A stretch of DNA of 64,000 nucleotides from Clavibacter sp. B3I6 (GTDB taxonomy: Bacteria > Actinomycetota > Actinomycetes > Actinomycetales > Microbacteriaceae), in the NCBI RefSeq assembly GCF_030816895.1, contig NZ_JAUSYL010000001.1:1736001-1800000 (forward strand), in the 5' to 3' direction. Positions 8,103 through 16,512 of the stretch are shown here, piece after piece (position 1 is the stretch's first letter; each line of letters starts with the position of its first letter). Position numbers and translations under genes: made by a program. Under the pieces are notes generated by a model. The model did not search any database, was not told where the DNA came from, and was given only the letters and a program-made list of their open reading frames with translations.

Positions 8103-9204
8103 ACTCGGGCGACGACACGGCGTCCATGCGGAGCGCGGGCTCCTCCCCCGCCGGGGCCGCTCCGGGGGGCGGGGCCGTGCTGCCGCGGATCACGAGCGCC
8201 GTGGCGAGGTCGAGGCGCGTCGGCTCGTCGCTGCGCCCCTCGCGGATCCGCAGCACCATGCGCGCCGCGGCCTCCGCCATCTCGCGCACGGGCTGCCGGA
8301 CCGTGCTGAGCGCGGGCGAGACGATGCGGGCGAACGGCAGGTCGTCGTAGCCGAGCACGGACAGGTCGTCGGGGACGCGGATCCCCCGCTCGCGCGCGGC
8401 CTCGTACAGCCCGAGGGCCTGCTCGTCGTTGCCGGCGAAGATCGCGGTGGGGCGGTCCGGGCCGTCGAGCAGCCCGCCGCCGGCGCGGTGCCCGGCGCCC
8501 CGCCCGAAGTCGCCCTCCGCCTCGACCAGCGAGACCGCGGGCCCGGCCGCCTCGAGCGCGCTGCGGAAGCCCGACATGCGCGCCCGCGAGTAGAGCCGGT
8601 GCGGCGGGCCGCTGATGGCGCCGATGCGGGTGTGCCCGAGCCCCAGCAGATGCTCCCCCGCGGCGTGCCCGCCCTCCCAGTTGGTGGATCCGACGGCCGG
8701 CACGTCCGCGGCGGGCGACCCGGCCGGATCCACGACCACGAACGGGATGCCGCGGCTCCGCAGCTGCCGCTTCTGGGCGGGCGCGAGGTCGGAGAAGACG
8801 AGGACGAGGCCCATGGGGCGACGCTGCATGACGCCTGCCATCCAGTCGCCGTCGAGCGCGGTGTCGCGACCGTGCTCCGTGACGATGACGCTCAGCGCGT
8901 GCTCGCGCGCGACCGCGGAGACGCCGCGCAGCAGGTCGACCGAGAAGCCGGTGTCGACGACCTCCAGCACGATCTCGATGAGCGCGCCGTGCGGGCGCTC
9001 GGCGCCGCGGCGGCTGTACCCGTGGAGCTCCATGAGCTCCTCGACGCGCGCCCGGGTGGCCGGCGAGATGCCCTTGCGGCCGTTGAGGACCTTGCTGACC
9101 GTGCCGATCGACACGTTCGCCTCGCGCGCGATGAGGCCGAGGGTGGTGCCGGCGCCGTGGTCGGGGTCCGGCCGCCGTGGCGCGTCGGGAAACGTGTCGC
9201 TCAT
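8101..9204 (-). CDS. LacI-family transcriptional repressor
   Basis: 367 residues. The N-terminal helix-turn-helix (about 18-75) reads TLGLIAREANVSIGTVSKVLNG, with the hinge-helix region following at RARVEELMELHGYSRRG. The rest is a periplasmic-binding-like sugar sensor with LGYDDLPFARIVSPALSTV near residue 285. ATG at 9204 has TAGCAT at 9212-9217, seven bases upstream, suggesting a leaderless mRNA. Predicted to bind GAAACGTTTC at 8093 and a one-mismatch copy inside its own start (9189-9198), repressing the ThuA/Gfo-Idh genes and itself until a sugar-related inducer binds. Confidence 0.92.
   Translation of the reverse strand: MSDTFPDAPRRPDPDHGAGTTLGLIAREANVSIGTVSKVLNGRKGISPATRARVEELMELHGYSRRGAERPHGALIEIVLEVVDTGFSVDLLRGVSAVAREHALSVIVTEHGRDTALDGDWMAGVMQRRPMGLVLVFSDLAPAQKRQLRSRGIPFVVVDPAGSPAADVPAVGSTNWEGGHAAGEHLLGLGHTRIGAISGPPHRLYSRARMSGFRSALEAAGPAVSLVEAEGDFGRGAGHRAGGGLLDGPDRPTAIFAGNDEQALGLYEAARERGIRVPDDLSVLGYDDLPFARIVSPALSTVRQPVREMAEAAARMVLRIREGRSDEPTRLDLATALVIRGSTAPPPGAAPAGEEPALRMDAVSSPE
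9189..9198. promoter_or_regulatory. Near-match LacI operator (GAAACGTGTC) inside the lacI-type start
   Basis: Nine of ten bases match the palindrome at 8093-8102. It covers codons 3-5 of the repressor gene, just after the predicted transcription start, where bound repressor would block its own transcription. Part of the match is dictated by coding, so this is weaker than the first site. Confidence 0.45.
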
Positions 9205-9267
9205 GTGGGTGATGCTAGATCGTCGGGGGCCGCACGTCCTCGCCGCGGGCGGGCTCCCCCGCGTGCG

Positions 9268-10728
9268 TCACCGCCGGACGACCCGGATCGTCCGCACCGA
9301 CGCGTCCGCCGGATCGGGCAGGACCATGCCGGATCCCGCACCGCTACGCAGGTAGTCGACCGCCACGCCGTCGATGAGCTCCCCGGGCAGGATCGCGGGG
9401 ATCCCCGGCGGGTACGGCGTGATCTGCTCCGCGGCCACGCGCCCGACCGCCTCCTCGGCGGGGACGTCCTCCACGGGCCCGAAGAAGGCGTCCCGCGGGA
9501 GCATGACGGTCTCCATCTCGAGGTCGCCGGGCGGCGGCAGGTGGATGGACCCGGGCTCCGGGAACCCGCTCGACGCCGTCGCCATGTCCTGCAGGGCCGC
9601 CAGCAGCCGGTCGGCCGTCCCGTCGTCGTCCGACAGGGACACGAGCGCCTCCACGCGACGGTGGTCGCTCGTGTGCATGTCGAGGCGCCGCTCGGACCGC
9701 AGCCAGTCGGCCGCCTGGTAGCCGCTGATGCCGAGGTCGGAGAGGTCGATGAGGACGTGCAGGACGTCGAGCTCGTGCGACGACTCGGCCGCCAGCAGCT
9801 CCTCCTCCAGCACGTGCAGCCCCGGGATGCCCTCCACCTCGCGCCGGATCCGCCGGCTGACGTCGAGCGCGCCCTGCACGAGCGCGGTGCCGTGCTGCAC
9901 CATCTGGCGGCGCCAGCCGTCGATGCCGGCGTAGATGAGCGTGTTGGAGCTCGTCGTGGAGAGCACGTCGGCGCACTGGCTGAGCCGCACGGGATCGATG
10001 AGGTCGCCCTGCAGGTGGTACGCGGAGCCCTGCTCGAACCCGGTGCCCATCTTGTGCACGCTGACCACGCAGAGGTCGGCGCCGGCGGACATGGCCCAGC
10101 TCGGCAGGTCCTCGTGGAAGGGCAGGTGCGCGCCCCACGCCTCGTCGATGATGAGGGGCTTGCCGCGGCGGTGGCAGATCTCCGCGATCGCGGCGATGTC
10201 GGCGCAGGTGCCGTACGGCGTCGGGCTGGTGATGAGGCAGGCGCGGGCGTCCGGCCAGCGCTCCCACATGGCCTCCACGTCCTCGGGTGCCGGCGGGTGG
10301 GCGAGGTGCAGCTCGCCGTCCCAGCGCGGGGAGATCCACCGCGGCCGGAGCCCGGACAGGACGATCCCGGCGGTCACCGACTTGTGCGCATCGCGGCCGA
10401 TGAGGATGTCCCCGTCGCCGCCGGCGACGGCCAGCATGGAGGCCTTGACGGACAGGGAGCTGCCGCAGGTGGAGAAGAACGTCCGGTCGGCCCCCACGGC
10501 GTCGGCGAGGAGCTCCTGCGCCTCCTGCAGGATGCCGCGCGAGGACGAGCGGTCGTCCATGCCGGACGACGCGAGCAGGTCGCTCTGGAACGCCTGCAGC
10601 CCGAGCACCTCGAGGACGCGCGGATCGACGCCGCGTCCCTGCCGGTGCGCGGGCGGGGTGAAGCCGTAGCGGTCGAGCCGGCGGTGCTCGGCGATGGCCT
10701 CGAGGACGGGCGCGCGCTGGTGATCCAT
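9268..10728 (-). CDS. Orn/Lys/Arg decarboxylase-family PLP enzyme
   Basis: 486 residues, the usual length of the Gram-positive SpeA/Cad group. Seen: the N-terminal YGFTPPAHRQG motif; the FFSTCGSSLSVKASMLAV segment; LIIDEAWGAHLPFH (PLP-binding Asp, about 195); the Schiff-base lysine K226 in VVSVHKMGTG; and the C-terminal domain with ITPYPPGIPAILPGE. It likely decarboxylates arginine, lysine or ornithine to a polyamine precursor in the cytoplasm. The start at 10728 matches family N-termini; GGAGG lies directly before it, unusually close. tRNA-Ser lies upstream in the same direction. Confidence 0.9.
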   Translation of the reverse strand: MDHQRAPVLEAIAEHRRLDRYGFTPPAHRQGRGVDPRVLEVLGLQAFQSDLLASSGMDDRSSSRGILQEAQELLADAVGADRTFFSTCGSSLSVKASMLAVAGGDGDILIGRDAHKSVTAGIVLSGLRPRWISPRWDGELHLAHPPAPEDVEAMWERWPDARACLITSPTPYGTCADIAAIAEICHRRGKPLIIDEAWGAHLPFHEDLPSWAMSAGADLCVVSVHKMGTGFEQGSAYHLQGDLIDPVRLSQCADVLSTTSSNTLIYAGIDGWRRQMVQHGTALVQGALDVSRRIRREVEGIPGLHVLEEELLAAESSHELDVLHVLIDLSDLGISGYQAADWLRSERRLDMHTSDHRRVEALVSLSDDDGTADRLLAALQDMATASSGFPEPGSIHLPPPGDLEMETVMLPRDAFFGPVEDVPAEEAVGRVAAEQITPYPPGIPAILPGELIDGVAVDYLRSGAGSGMVLPDPADASVRTIRVVRR

Positions 10729-10867
10729 GCCTCCACGGAACCTCGGGTCGCGCCGGCGCCCAAGGGCCTTGCGTCGGAGGCGGATCCGTGCGCAGGAGCA
10801 CGGGAGGACCAGGCGGCGGAGCCTGCCGGGAGCACCGAGACGGGGATCATGACGCAGATGACGCAGA

Positions 10868-10959
10868 TGGCGGAGACGGTGGGATTTGAACCCACGGTAC
10901 CCATACGGGTACTCCACCTTAGCAGGGTGGTGCACTAGGCCGAACTATGCGACGTCTCC
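10868..10959 (-). tRNA. tRNA-Ser (anticodon GCT)
   Basis: Acceptor stem GGAGACG/CGTCTCC with discriminator G and an encoded CCA (10868-10870). The anticodon arm is CCACC-CTGCTAA-GGTGG, anticodon GCT. A long variable arm (AGTACCCGTATGGGTACC region) marks a class II serine tRNA, and the T-arm contains GGTTCAAATCC. Confidence 0.97.
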
Positions 10960-11358
10960 AGACGTACCCGTCCACTGTACCGGACGCGGGGGCCTGCTCG
11001 ACATCCTCGTCCCGGAGCAGCCGAGCCCGAACGGGGGGTGCGTCGCGGTTGTCCTCCATATGGCGGACACGTAGTGTCTCTCTCGACGCGTGTGCCGGAC
11101 CCGACCGGCTTACCCCCCGCGTGTCGATGTGTCAGCCCAGAGATGTCCCGCTCGCCCACGTGGCCGCGGTCCCGGATCCCCCGAACCGGCGCCGCTCACC
11201 CCCGCGCCCGCGACGACGTCGCGAGCCCCCCGTGGGCGAGGATGTGGATTCTCGTCCGGCGGAGGATTCGGGTCGAAAGCTGAACGAGATAGACGGGTCC
11301 TCGCTGCATAGGGTGTGCGGCGGGGCCCGTCGCCCTCACCTGCTCCGGCCGCCGCGCC
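10960..11358. other. 399-bp intergenic stretch without a convincing gene
   Basis: It lies between tRNA-Ser (5' end) and the 3' end of the LCP gene. Several short ORFs overlap here but none has family similarity or a good start. It contains a small palindrome, GACAC-GTA-GTGTC (11066-11078), and CCATATGG just before it. It presumably holds the tRNA-Ser promoter (minus strand) and transcript ends from the LCP side. Base composition is slightly lower in GC than the neighbours. Confidence 0.6.
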
Positions 11359-12615
11359 TCACCGGGAGCCCTTCGAGCACGTGACCGTGCCGGCATCCGT
11401 GCCCGTGATGGCCGGCGGGAGGACCGTCGGCGCCGTGACGGCCGGGCCGGATCCCGTGCCCGCGGCGGGAGCGCTCGCCGACGGCGACGGCGACGGCGCT
11501 GCGGGCTGCTCGGCGACCGCGCCGAGACCCGTGTTGCCCGCCTCGACCTCGAACGTCGCGTCGGTCCGCAGCAGCTGCATCAGCTGGTCGCCGTCCGCCT
11601 TGAGCGGCTGGACCTTGCCCGCGTACACGCCGGTGCCGGCCGTCGTGCCCGGGTACTGGAGGAAGCGCACCTGGTCGAGCGGGATGTCCTTGAGGGCCAG
11701 GGCCATCGACGCCATGGTCTGGTAGTCGAGCGAGGTGGAGCGCTGCATGTTGTCGACCGCGGCCTTCGCGAGGCCGTACACCCGCGTGGGGTCGGACAGC
11801 GTGCTCGACTGCTTCATGGTGCGCACGAGCGCCGACAGGAAGACCTGCTGGTTGCTGATGCGCCCCAGGTCGCTGCCGTCGCCCACGCCGTGGCGCGTGC
11901 GGAGGAACTGCAGCGCCTCCTTGCCCTGCAGGGTGTGCGGGCCGGCCGCGAGGTTGAGGTCGGTGTGCTTGTCGACGATGGGGCTCGCCACGCACACGGG
12001 CACGCCGCCGACCGCGTTCGACATCTCGATGACGCCGTCGAACTCGATGAGCGCCGCGTACGGGATGTCGAGGCCGGTGAACTGGGCGACGGTCTTCGCG
12101 ACGCACGGGAGCCCGCCGTCGGAGAGCGCCGTGTTGAGGGGCTGGGCCGACATGGCGGGTGCCATCCCGGATCCGTCGCTGCGCTCGCACGAGGGGATGG
12201 GCACGACCATGTCGCGCGGCAGGCTGACGACGGTGGCCTGCGAATGGTCGGCGGAGACGTGCAGCACCATGTTGACGTCGTTGAGGGCGCCGTCGGTCCT
12301 CCCGTAGCCGTCGCCCTGGCCCTGGCGGGTGTCGGACCCGGCGAGCAGCATGTTGAAGCCGCCGTCGAGCGCGCCGATGCTCACCGTGGTCTGCTCGGTG
12401 CCGTCGCTGATGTCGACGGTGTTCGCCTGGACCGACCGGTCGAGGTCCCAGGCCGCGATGCCGACGACGCAGACGCCGCTGACCATGAGCACCGCGAGGG
12501 TGAGGGCCACGCCGACGAGGAGGGTGCGGGCGGCGGCGGGGCGGGGCAGCCGGCCGTGCCGGGCGATGAGGGGGGTCGTCGCGGCTCGCCGGGGGCGGCG
12601 GGGGGCGTCGCTCAT
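11359..12615 (-). CDS. LytR-CpsA-Psr (LCP) family cell-wall ligase
   Basis: 418 residues. A short basic cytoplasmic N-terminus is followed by one membrane anchor (about residues 33-57, LLVGVALTLAVLMVSGVCVV). The LCP catalytic core has the family signatures LLAGSDTR, GYGRTDGALNDVNMVLHV (acidic and Arg residues that bind polyprenyl-pyrophosphate), VVSLPRDMVVPIP and ALQFLRTRHGVGDGSDLGRISNQQVFL. Such enzymes transfer glycopolymers from lipid carriers to peptidoglycan outside the membrane. A Ser/Pro/Ala linker precedes a C-terminal TCSKGSR tail. tRNA-Ser lies 16 bp upstream in the same direction and may be co-transcribed. Confidence 0.93.
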   Translation of the reverse strand: MSDAPRRPRRAATTPLIARHGRLPRPAAARTLLVGVALTLAVLMVSGVCVVGIAAWDLDRSVQANTVDISDGTEQTTVSIGALDGGFNMLLAGSDTRQGQGDGYGRTDGALNDVNMVLHVSADHSQATVVSLPRDMVVPIPSCERSDGSGMAPAMSAQPLNTALSDGGLPCVAKTVAQFTGLDIPYAALIEFDGVIEMSNAVGGVPVCVASPIVDKHTDLNLAAGPHTLQGKEALQFLRTRHGVGDGSDLGRISNQQVFLSALVRTMKQSSTLSDPTRVYGLAKAAVDNMQRSTSLDYQTMASMALALKDIPLDQVRFLQYPGTTAGTGVYAGKVQPLKADGDQLMQLLRTDATFEVEAGNTGLGAVAEQPAAPSPSPSASAPAAGTGSGPAVTAPTVLPPAITGTDAGTVTCSKGSR

Positions 12616-12631
12616 GCGGGTCCTCTCCGGG

Positions 12632-12716
12632 CGGAGGGCGTGGGATTCGAACCCACGAGACATCTCTGCCCACCAGTTTTCAAGACTGGCTCCATCGGCC
12701 GCTCGGACAGCCCTCC
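12632..12716 (-). tRNA. tRNA-Ser (anticodon TGA)
   Basis: 85 nt. Acceptor GGAGGGC/GCCCTCC with discriminator G, D-arm with TGTCCGAGCGG, anticodon arm CCAGT-CTTGAAA-ACTGG (anticodon TGA), long variable arm and T-arm GGTTCGAATCC. CCA is not encoded. It is the second serine tRNA within 1.8 kb. Confidence 0.97.
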
Positions 12717-12846
12717 CGATGCGCGCCCTCCCGCGTGGCGGGCGAGGTGCGATCGATGAGGATCCTACCGGTGGCCGGGTCGGCCCGCGGTGGTCCGGCC
12801 GGGTGGCCGCGCGGGAGGCGCCACTCTCGCACGGGGAGGATCGGAG

Positions 12847-12869
12847 CCGCCTGAACTCTCCCCAGGCGG
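12847..12869 (-). terminator. Possible terminator after the serS-HAD operon
   Basis: Arms CCGCCTG and CAGGCGG form a 7-bp stem with a 9-nt loop, 22 bp past the HAD phosphatase stop codon. No U tract, so only a moderate call. Confidence 0.4.
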
Positions 12870-12890
12870 GGAATCGCCCGGCCCGCGCCG

Positions 12891-13712
12891 CTAGACGCGG
12901 GCGAGGACCGCGGCCGCGCCGTGCTCGGTGATCGGCCCCGTGACCTCGGTCGCGACCGCGATGACCTCGGCGGGCGCCTGGCCCATGGCGATCGCCCGGC
13001 CGTGCTCGCCGGCCCACTCCAGCATCTCGATGTCGTTGCGCCCGTCGCCCATGGCGACCACGTGCGTGCGGGCGATCCCGTGCAGCTCGCGGACGCGCTC
13101 CATGGCGGTGGCCTTGTTCACGCCGTCGGGCGCGATGTCCAGCCACGCCGTCCAGCCGATGGAGTAGCTCACGCGGTGCAGGCCCATCCGCTCGACGACG
13201 TCCTGGAACTCCTCCATGTCGTGGCCGGGCGAGATGACGACGACGCGCGTCGCCGGCACGTGCAGCAGCTCCTCGAACTCGACCTGGCGGCCGTTCGCCT
13301 CGAGCGCGCCGTCCGGGAAGTCGCCGCCGGAGTAGAGGTAGACGCCGTCCGCGTCCTCGACGGCGTAGCGGCCGCTCGCGAGGTGCGGGCGGATGCGCTG
13401 CAGCACGTCCGACGGGTCGAACGTCTCGACGTGCCGGCGCGTGTAGCCCGTGGGCGCGTCCGCGTCGCGCTCCAGGGTGATGGCGCCGTTCGAGCAGACC
13501 ATGTAGCGGGGGTGGATCCCCAGGCGGTCGACGATCGGCAGGGTGTCGGCGACCGAGCGGCCGGTGGAGGGCATGACCAGGTGGCCGACCTCCTCCACGC
13601 GCCGCACCTCGCGGATGACGGACTCGTCGAGCGAGCCGTCCTCGCCGAGCAGGGTGCCGTCGATGTCGAGGGCGATGAGGAGGCGGTCGGCGTCGGGCAC
13701 CCGCGGGGTCAT
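12891..13712 (-). CDS. Cof-type HAD-superfamily phosphatase
   Basis: 273 residues. Motif I is LLIALDIDGTLLG (nucleophile Asp and general-acid Asp), motif II is VMPSTGRS, the motif III lysine lies in DGVNKATAMERV, and motif IV is VVAMGDGRNDIEML. Together these define the Cof/class IIB HAD group of sugar-phosphate and cofactor phosphatases. The ATG overlaps the serS stop (ATGA), so it is translationally coupled to seryl-tRNA synthetase. Substrate unknown; the link to serS is positional only. Confidence 0.9.
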   Translation of the reverse strand: MTPRVPDADRLLIALDIDGTLLGEDGSLDESVIREVRRVEEVGHLVMPSTGRSVADTLPIVDRLGIHPRYMVCSNGAITLERDADAPTGYTRRHVETFDPSDVLQRIRPHLASGRYAVEDADGVYLYSGGDFPDGALEANGRQVEFEELLHVPATRVVVISPGHDMEEFQDVVERMGLHRVSYSIGWTAWLDIAPDGVNKATAMERVRELHGIARTHVVAMGDGRNDIEMLEWAGEHGRAIAMGQAPAEVIAVATEVTGPITEHGAAAVLARV

Positions 13713-14989
13713 CGCGCGGCCTTCGCCGTGGCGGGCTCCAGCACCTCGAGGCCGCCGAGGTACGGACGGAGCGCCTCGGGGACGCGCACGGAGCCGTCGG
13801 CCCGCTGGTGCGTCTCGAGGATGGCGACGATCCAGCGCGTGGTGGCAAGCGTCCCGTTGAGCGTGGCGACGGGGGTGGTGCGGCCGTCCTCGCCGCGGAA
13901 GCGCGTGCCGAGGCGGCGCGCCTGGAAGGTGGTGCAGTTCGAGGTGGAGGTGAGCTCGCGGTAGGCGTCCTGCGTGGGGACCCACGCCTCGACGTCGTAC
14001 TTGCGGGCGGCGCTCGACCCGAGGTCGCCGGCGGCCGTGTCGATGACGCGGTAGGCGAGGCCGAGGTCCTGCATCATGCGCTCCTGCATCGCGAGCAGGC
14101 GCCCGTGCTCCGCCTCGGCGTCGGCGGGGTCGACGTAGGAGAACATCTCGAGCTTCTGGAACTGGTGCACGCGGATGATGCCGCGGGTGTCCTTGCCGTA
14201 CGAGCCCGCCTCCTTGCGGTAGCACGTCGACCAGCCGGCGTAGCGGATGGGGCCCGCGGCCAGGTCGAGGATCTCGTCGGCGTGGTACCCGGCGAGCGCC
14301 ACCTCGCTCGTGCCCGTGAGGTAGAGGTCGTCGTCCTCGAGGCGGTAGACCTCGTCGGCGTGCGCGCCGAGGAAGCCGGTGCCGGCCATGATCTCGGGCT
14401 TCACGAGCGTGGGCGTGATGAGCGGCACGAGGCCGGCCTCGAGCGCGCGGGCGAGGCCGAAGTTCATGAGCGCGATCTCGAGCCGGGCCCCGATGCCCTT
14501 GAGGAAGTGGAAGCGCGCGCCGGAGACCTTGGCGCCGCGGCCCATGTCGATGGCGTCGAGGATCTCGCCGATCTCGAGGTGGTCGCGCGGGGCGAAGTCG
14601 AACGCGGGCTTCTCGCCGACCTCGCGCACGAGCGCCCAGTCGTCCTCGCCGCCCGCGGGCACGCCGTCGATGACGATGTTCGGGATGCGCCGCATGGCCT
14701 CGTCGAGAGCGGCCTCGGCCTCCTGCGCCCGCTCCTGGGCGGCGGTGACGCGCGCCTTGAGCTCCTGCACCTCGGCGATGAGGCGCGGCTTGTCGGCCTT
14801 GTCGGCCTTCGCGACGAGCTTGCCGTGCGCGTTCTGCTCGGCACGCAGCCCCTCGAACTCGGTGACCGCGCGCCGCCGCTCGGCGTCCGCCCGGACCGCC
14901 TGGTCGACCACCTCCACGGAGGCTCCGCGCAGCTCCTGCGAGGCGATGACGAGGTCGGGATGGTCGCGGAGGGTCTGCGGATCGATCAC
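13709..14989 (-). CDS. serS: Seryl-tRNA synthetase
   Basis: 426 residues, normal for bacterial SerRS. The N-terminal antiparallel coiled coil (about 27-105, with ELRGASVEVVDQAVRADAERRRAV and VQELKARVTAAQERAQEAE) holds the long arm of tRNA-Ser. The class II core shows motif 2 (CYRKEAGSYGKDTRGIIRVHQFQKLE) and motif 3 near the end (LNGTLATTRWIVAILETHQ). It charges tRNA-Ser with serine in the cytoplasm. GTG start; TAGAGT lies six bases upstream at 14996-15001, so the mRNA is probably leaderless. The HAD phosphatase gene follows with a four-base overlap. Confidence 0.98.
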   Translation of the reverse strand: MIDPQTLRDHPDLVIASQELRGASVEVVDQAVRADAERRRAVTEFEGLRAEQNAHGKLVAKADKADKPRLIAEVQELKARVTAAQERAQEAEAALDEAMRRIPNIVIDGVPAGGEDDWALVREVGEKPAFDFAPRDHLEIGEILDAIDMGRGAKVSGARFHFLKGIGARLEIALMNFGLARALEAGLVPLITPTLVKPEIMAGTGFLGAHADEVYRLEDDDLYLTGTSEVALAGYHADEILDLAAGPIRYAGWSTCYRKEAGSYGKDTRGIIRVHQFQKLEMFSYVDPADAEAEHGRLLAMQERMMQDLGLAYRVIDTAAGDLGSSAARKYDVEAWVPTQDAYRELTSTSNCTTFQARRLGTRFRGEDGRTTPVATLNGTLATTRWIVAILETHQRADGSVRVPEALRPYLGGLEVLEPATAKAAR

Positions 14990-15138
14990 CCCGTCACTCT
15001 AACGAAGCGGGTCGGGCGCGTCCCGGCGGGCGGACCCGTCCGGGACGCCGACGCCCGACCGGGCCAGGATCGAATGGCGGCGCGCTCCTGCGCGCCCGCC
15101 GGGCACGCGCCCGGCATCCGAGGACGAGAGGCACGCGC

Positions 15139-16512
15139 ATGACGACGACCACCGGCAGGGAGCAGGACGCGGGCGAGTCCGACGCGGGCGGCTCGAAGCT
15201 CAAGAAGGCCATCACCGGCCCGCTCCTGTTCCTCTTCATCCTCGGCGACGTGCTGGGTGCCGGCATCTACGCGCTGATGGGCACGCTCGCGCAGGACGTG
15301 GGCGGGGCGCTCTGGGTGCCGCTCGTCGTCGCGCTGCTGCTGGCGCTCCTCACGGCGGGCTCCTACGCCGAGCTCGTCACCAAGTACCCCAAGGCGGGCG
15401 GCGCCGCGATCTTCGCCGAGCGCGCCTTCCGGCAGCCGGTGATCTCGTTCCTCGTCGGCTTCTCGATGCTCGCGGCCGGCGTCGTCAGCGCCGCCGGGCT
15501 GTCGCTCGCGTTCGCGGGCCAGTACCTCTCGACGCTGCTCGCGCCCCTGTTCGACGTGCCGCAGATCCCCGCGGCCATCGTGTTCCTGCTGCTCGTCGCG
15601 GCCCTCAACGCCCGCGGGATCACGGAGAGCATGCGCGGCAACGTGATCATGACCGTGGTCGAGCTGAGCGGCCTCGTCATCGTGATCGTCGTCGTGGCCG
15701 TGATGCTCGGCGGCGGGGGCGGCGACGCCTCGCGGGTGACGCAGTTCCCCGAGGGCTCGAACGCGGCCCTGGCCACGCTGTCGGCCGCGATCGTCGCCTA
15801 CTACTCGTTCGTCGGCTTCGAGACGAGCGCGAACATCGCCGAGGAGGTGCGCGACCCCAGCCGCGTCTACCCGAAGGCGCTCTTCGGATCGCTCGCCACC
15901 GCCGGCGTCGTCTACGTCCTCGTCGCCCTGGCCAGCTCCGTCGCGCTCTCGCCGGACGAGCTGTCCGAGTCGACCGGCCCGCTGCTCGCGGTGGTCCAGG
16001 CCACCGGCGTCGGCATCCCGGCCTGGATCTTCAGCCTCATCGCCCTCGTGGCGGTCGCCAACGGCGCCCTGCTGACCATGATCATGGCGAGCCGCGTCAC
16101 CTTCGGCATGGCCGAGCAGGGCCTGCTGCCCGGGATCCTCGGCCGGGTGCTGCCGAACCGCCGGACGCCCTGGGTGGCGATCGTCGCGACGACCGTCGTC
16201 GCCGTCGCGCTGACCTCGGTGGGCGACGTGGGCACGCTCGCCGAGACCGTCGTGCTCCTGCTGCTGTTCGTCTTCATCAGCACGAACGCCGCCGTCCTGG
16301 TGCTCCGGAAGGACCGGGTCGAGCACGCGCACTTCCGCGTCTGGACCATCGTGCCCGTGCTCGGCGTGCTCTCCTGCATCCTGCTGCTCACGCAGCAGAG
16401 CGGGCAGGTGTGGCTGTTCGGCGCGATCCTGCTCGCCGTCGGCGTGGTGCTCTACCTGATCAGCCGAGCCACCGGCGCGCGGTCGAAGGACCTCGACCGC
16501 GACCGCGCCTAG
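15139..16512 (+). CDS. APC-superfamily amino acid permease
   Basis: 457 residues with about 12 hydrophobic segments. The first helix has the family signature LFLFILGDVLGAGIYALMGTLA (unwound GAGIY-type substrate site), followed by AELVTKYPKAGGAAIFAERAF and, in helix 6, VAYYSFVGFETSANIAEEVRDPSRVYPKAL. It probably imports an amino acid or polyamine with cations. Start ATG follows GAGAGG. Its TAG stop overlaps the pheA stop on the other strand in the sequence CTAG (16509-16512). Confidence 0.92.
   Translation: MTTTTGREQDAGESDAGGSKLKKAITGPLLFLFILGDVLGAGIYALMGTLAQDVGGALWVPLVVALLLALLTAGSYAELVTKYPKAGGAAIFAERAFRQPVISFLVGFSMLAAGVVSAAGLSLAFAGQYLSTLLAPLFDVPQIPAAIVFLLLVAALNARGITESMRGNVIMTVVELSGLVIVIVVVAVMLGGGGGDASRVTQFPEGSNAALATLSAAIVAYYSFVGFETSANIAEEVRDPSRVYPKALFGSLATAGVVYVLVALASSVALSPDELSESTGPLLAVVQATGVGIPAWIFSLIALVAVANGALLTMIMASRVTFGMAEQGLLPGILGRVLPNRRTPWVAIVATTVVAVALTSVGDVGTLAETVVLLLLFVFISTNAAVLVLRKDRVEHAHFRVWTIVPVLGVLSCILLLTQQSGQVWLFGAILLAVGVVLYLISRATGARSKDLDRDRA

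Noticed and set aside
7960..10938. A 992-residue open frame on the plus strand
   Set aside because: Antisense to the LacI and decarboxylase genes, which have complete family signatures. Long antisense frames are expected at this GC content.
11066..11078. GACAC-GTA-GTGTC as a regulator site
   Set aside because: Short palindrome with no neighbouring regulator and no second copy noticed; kept only as a note in the intergenic description.
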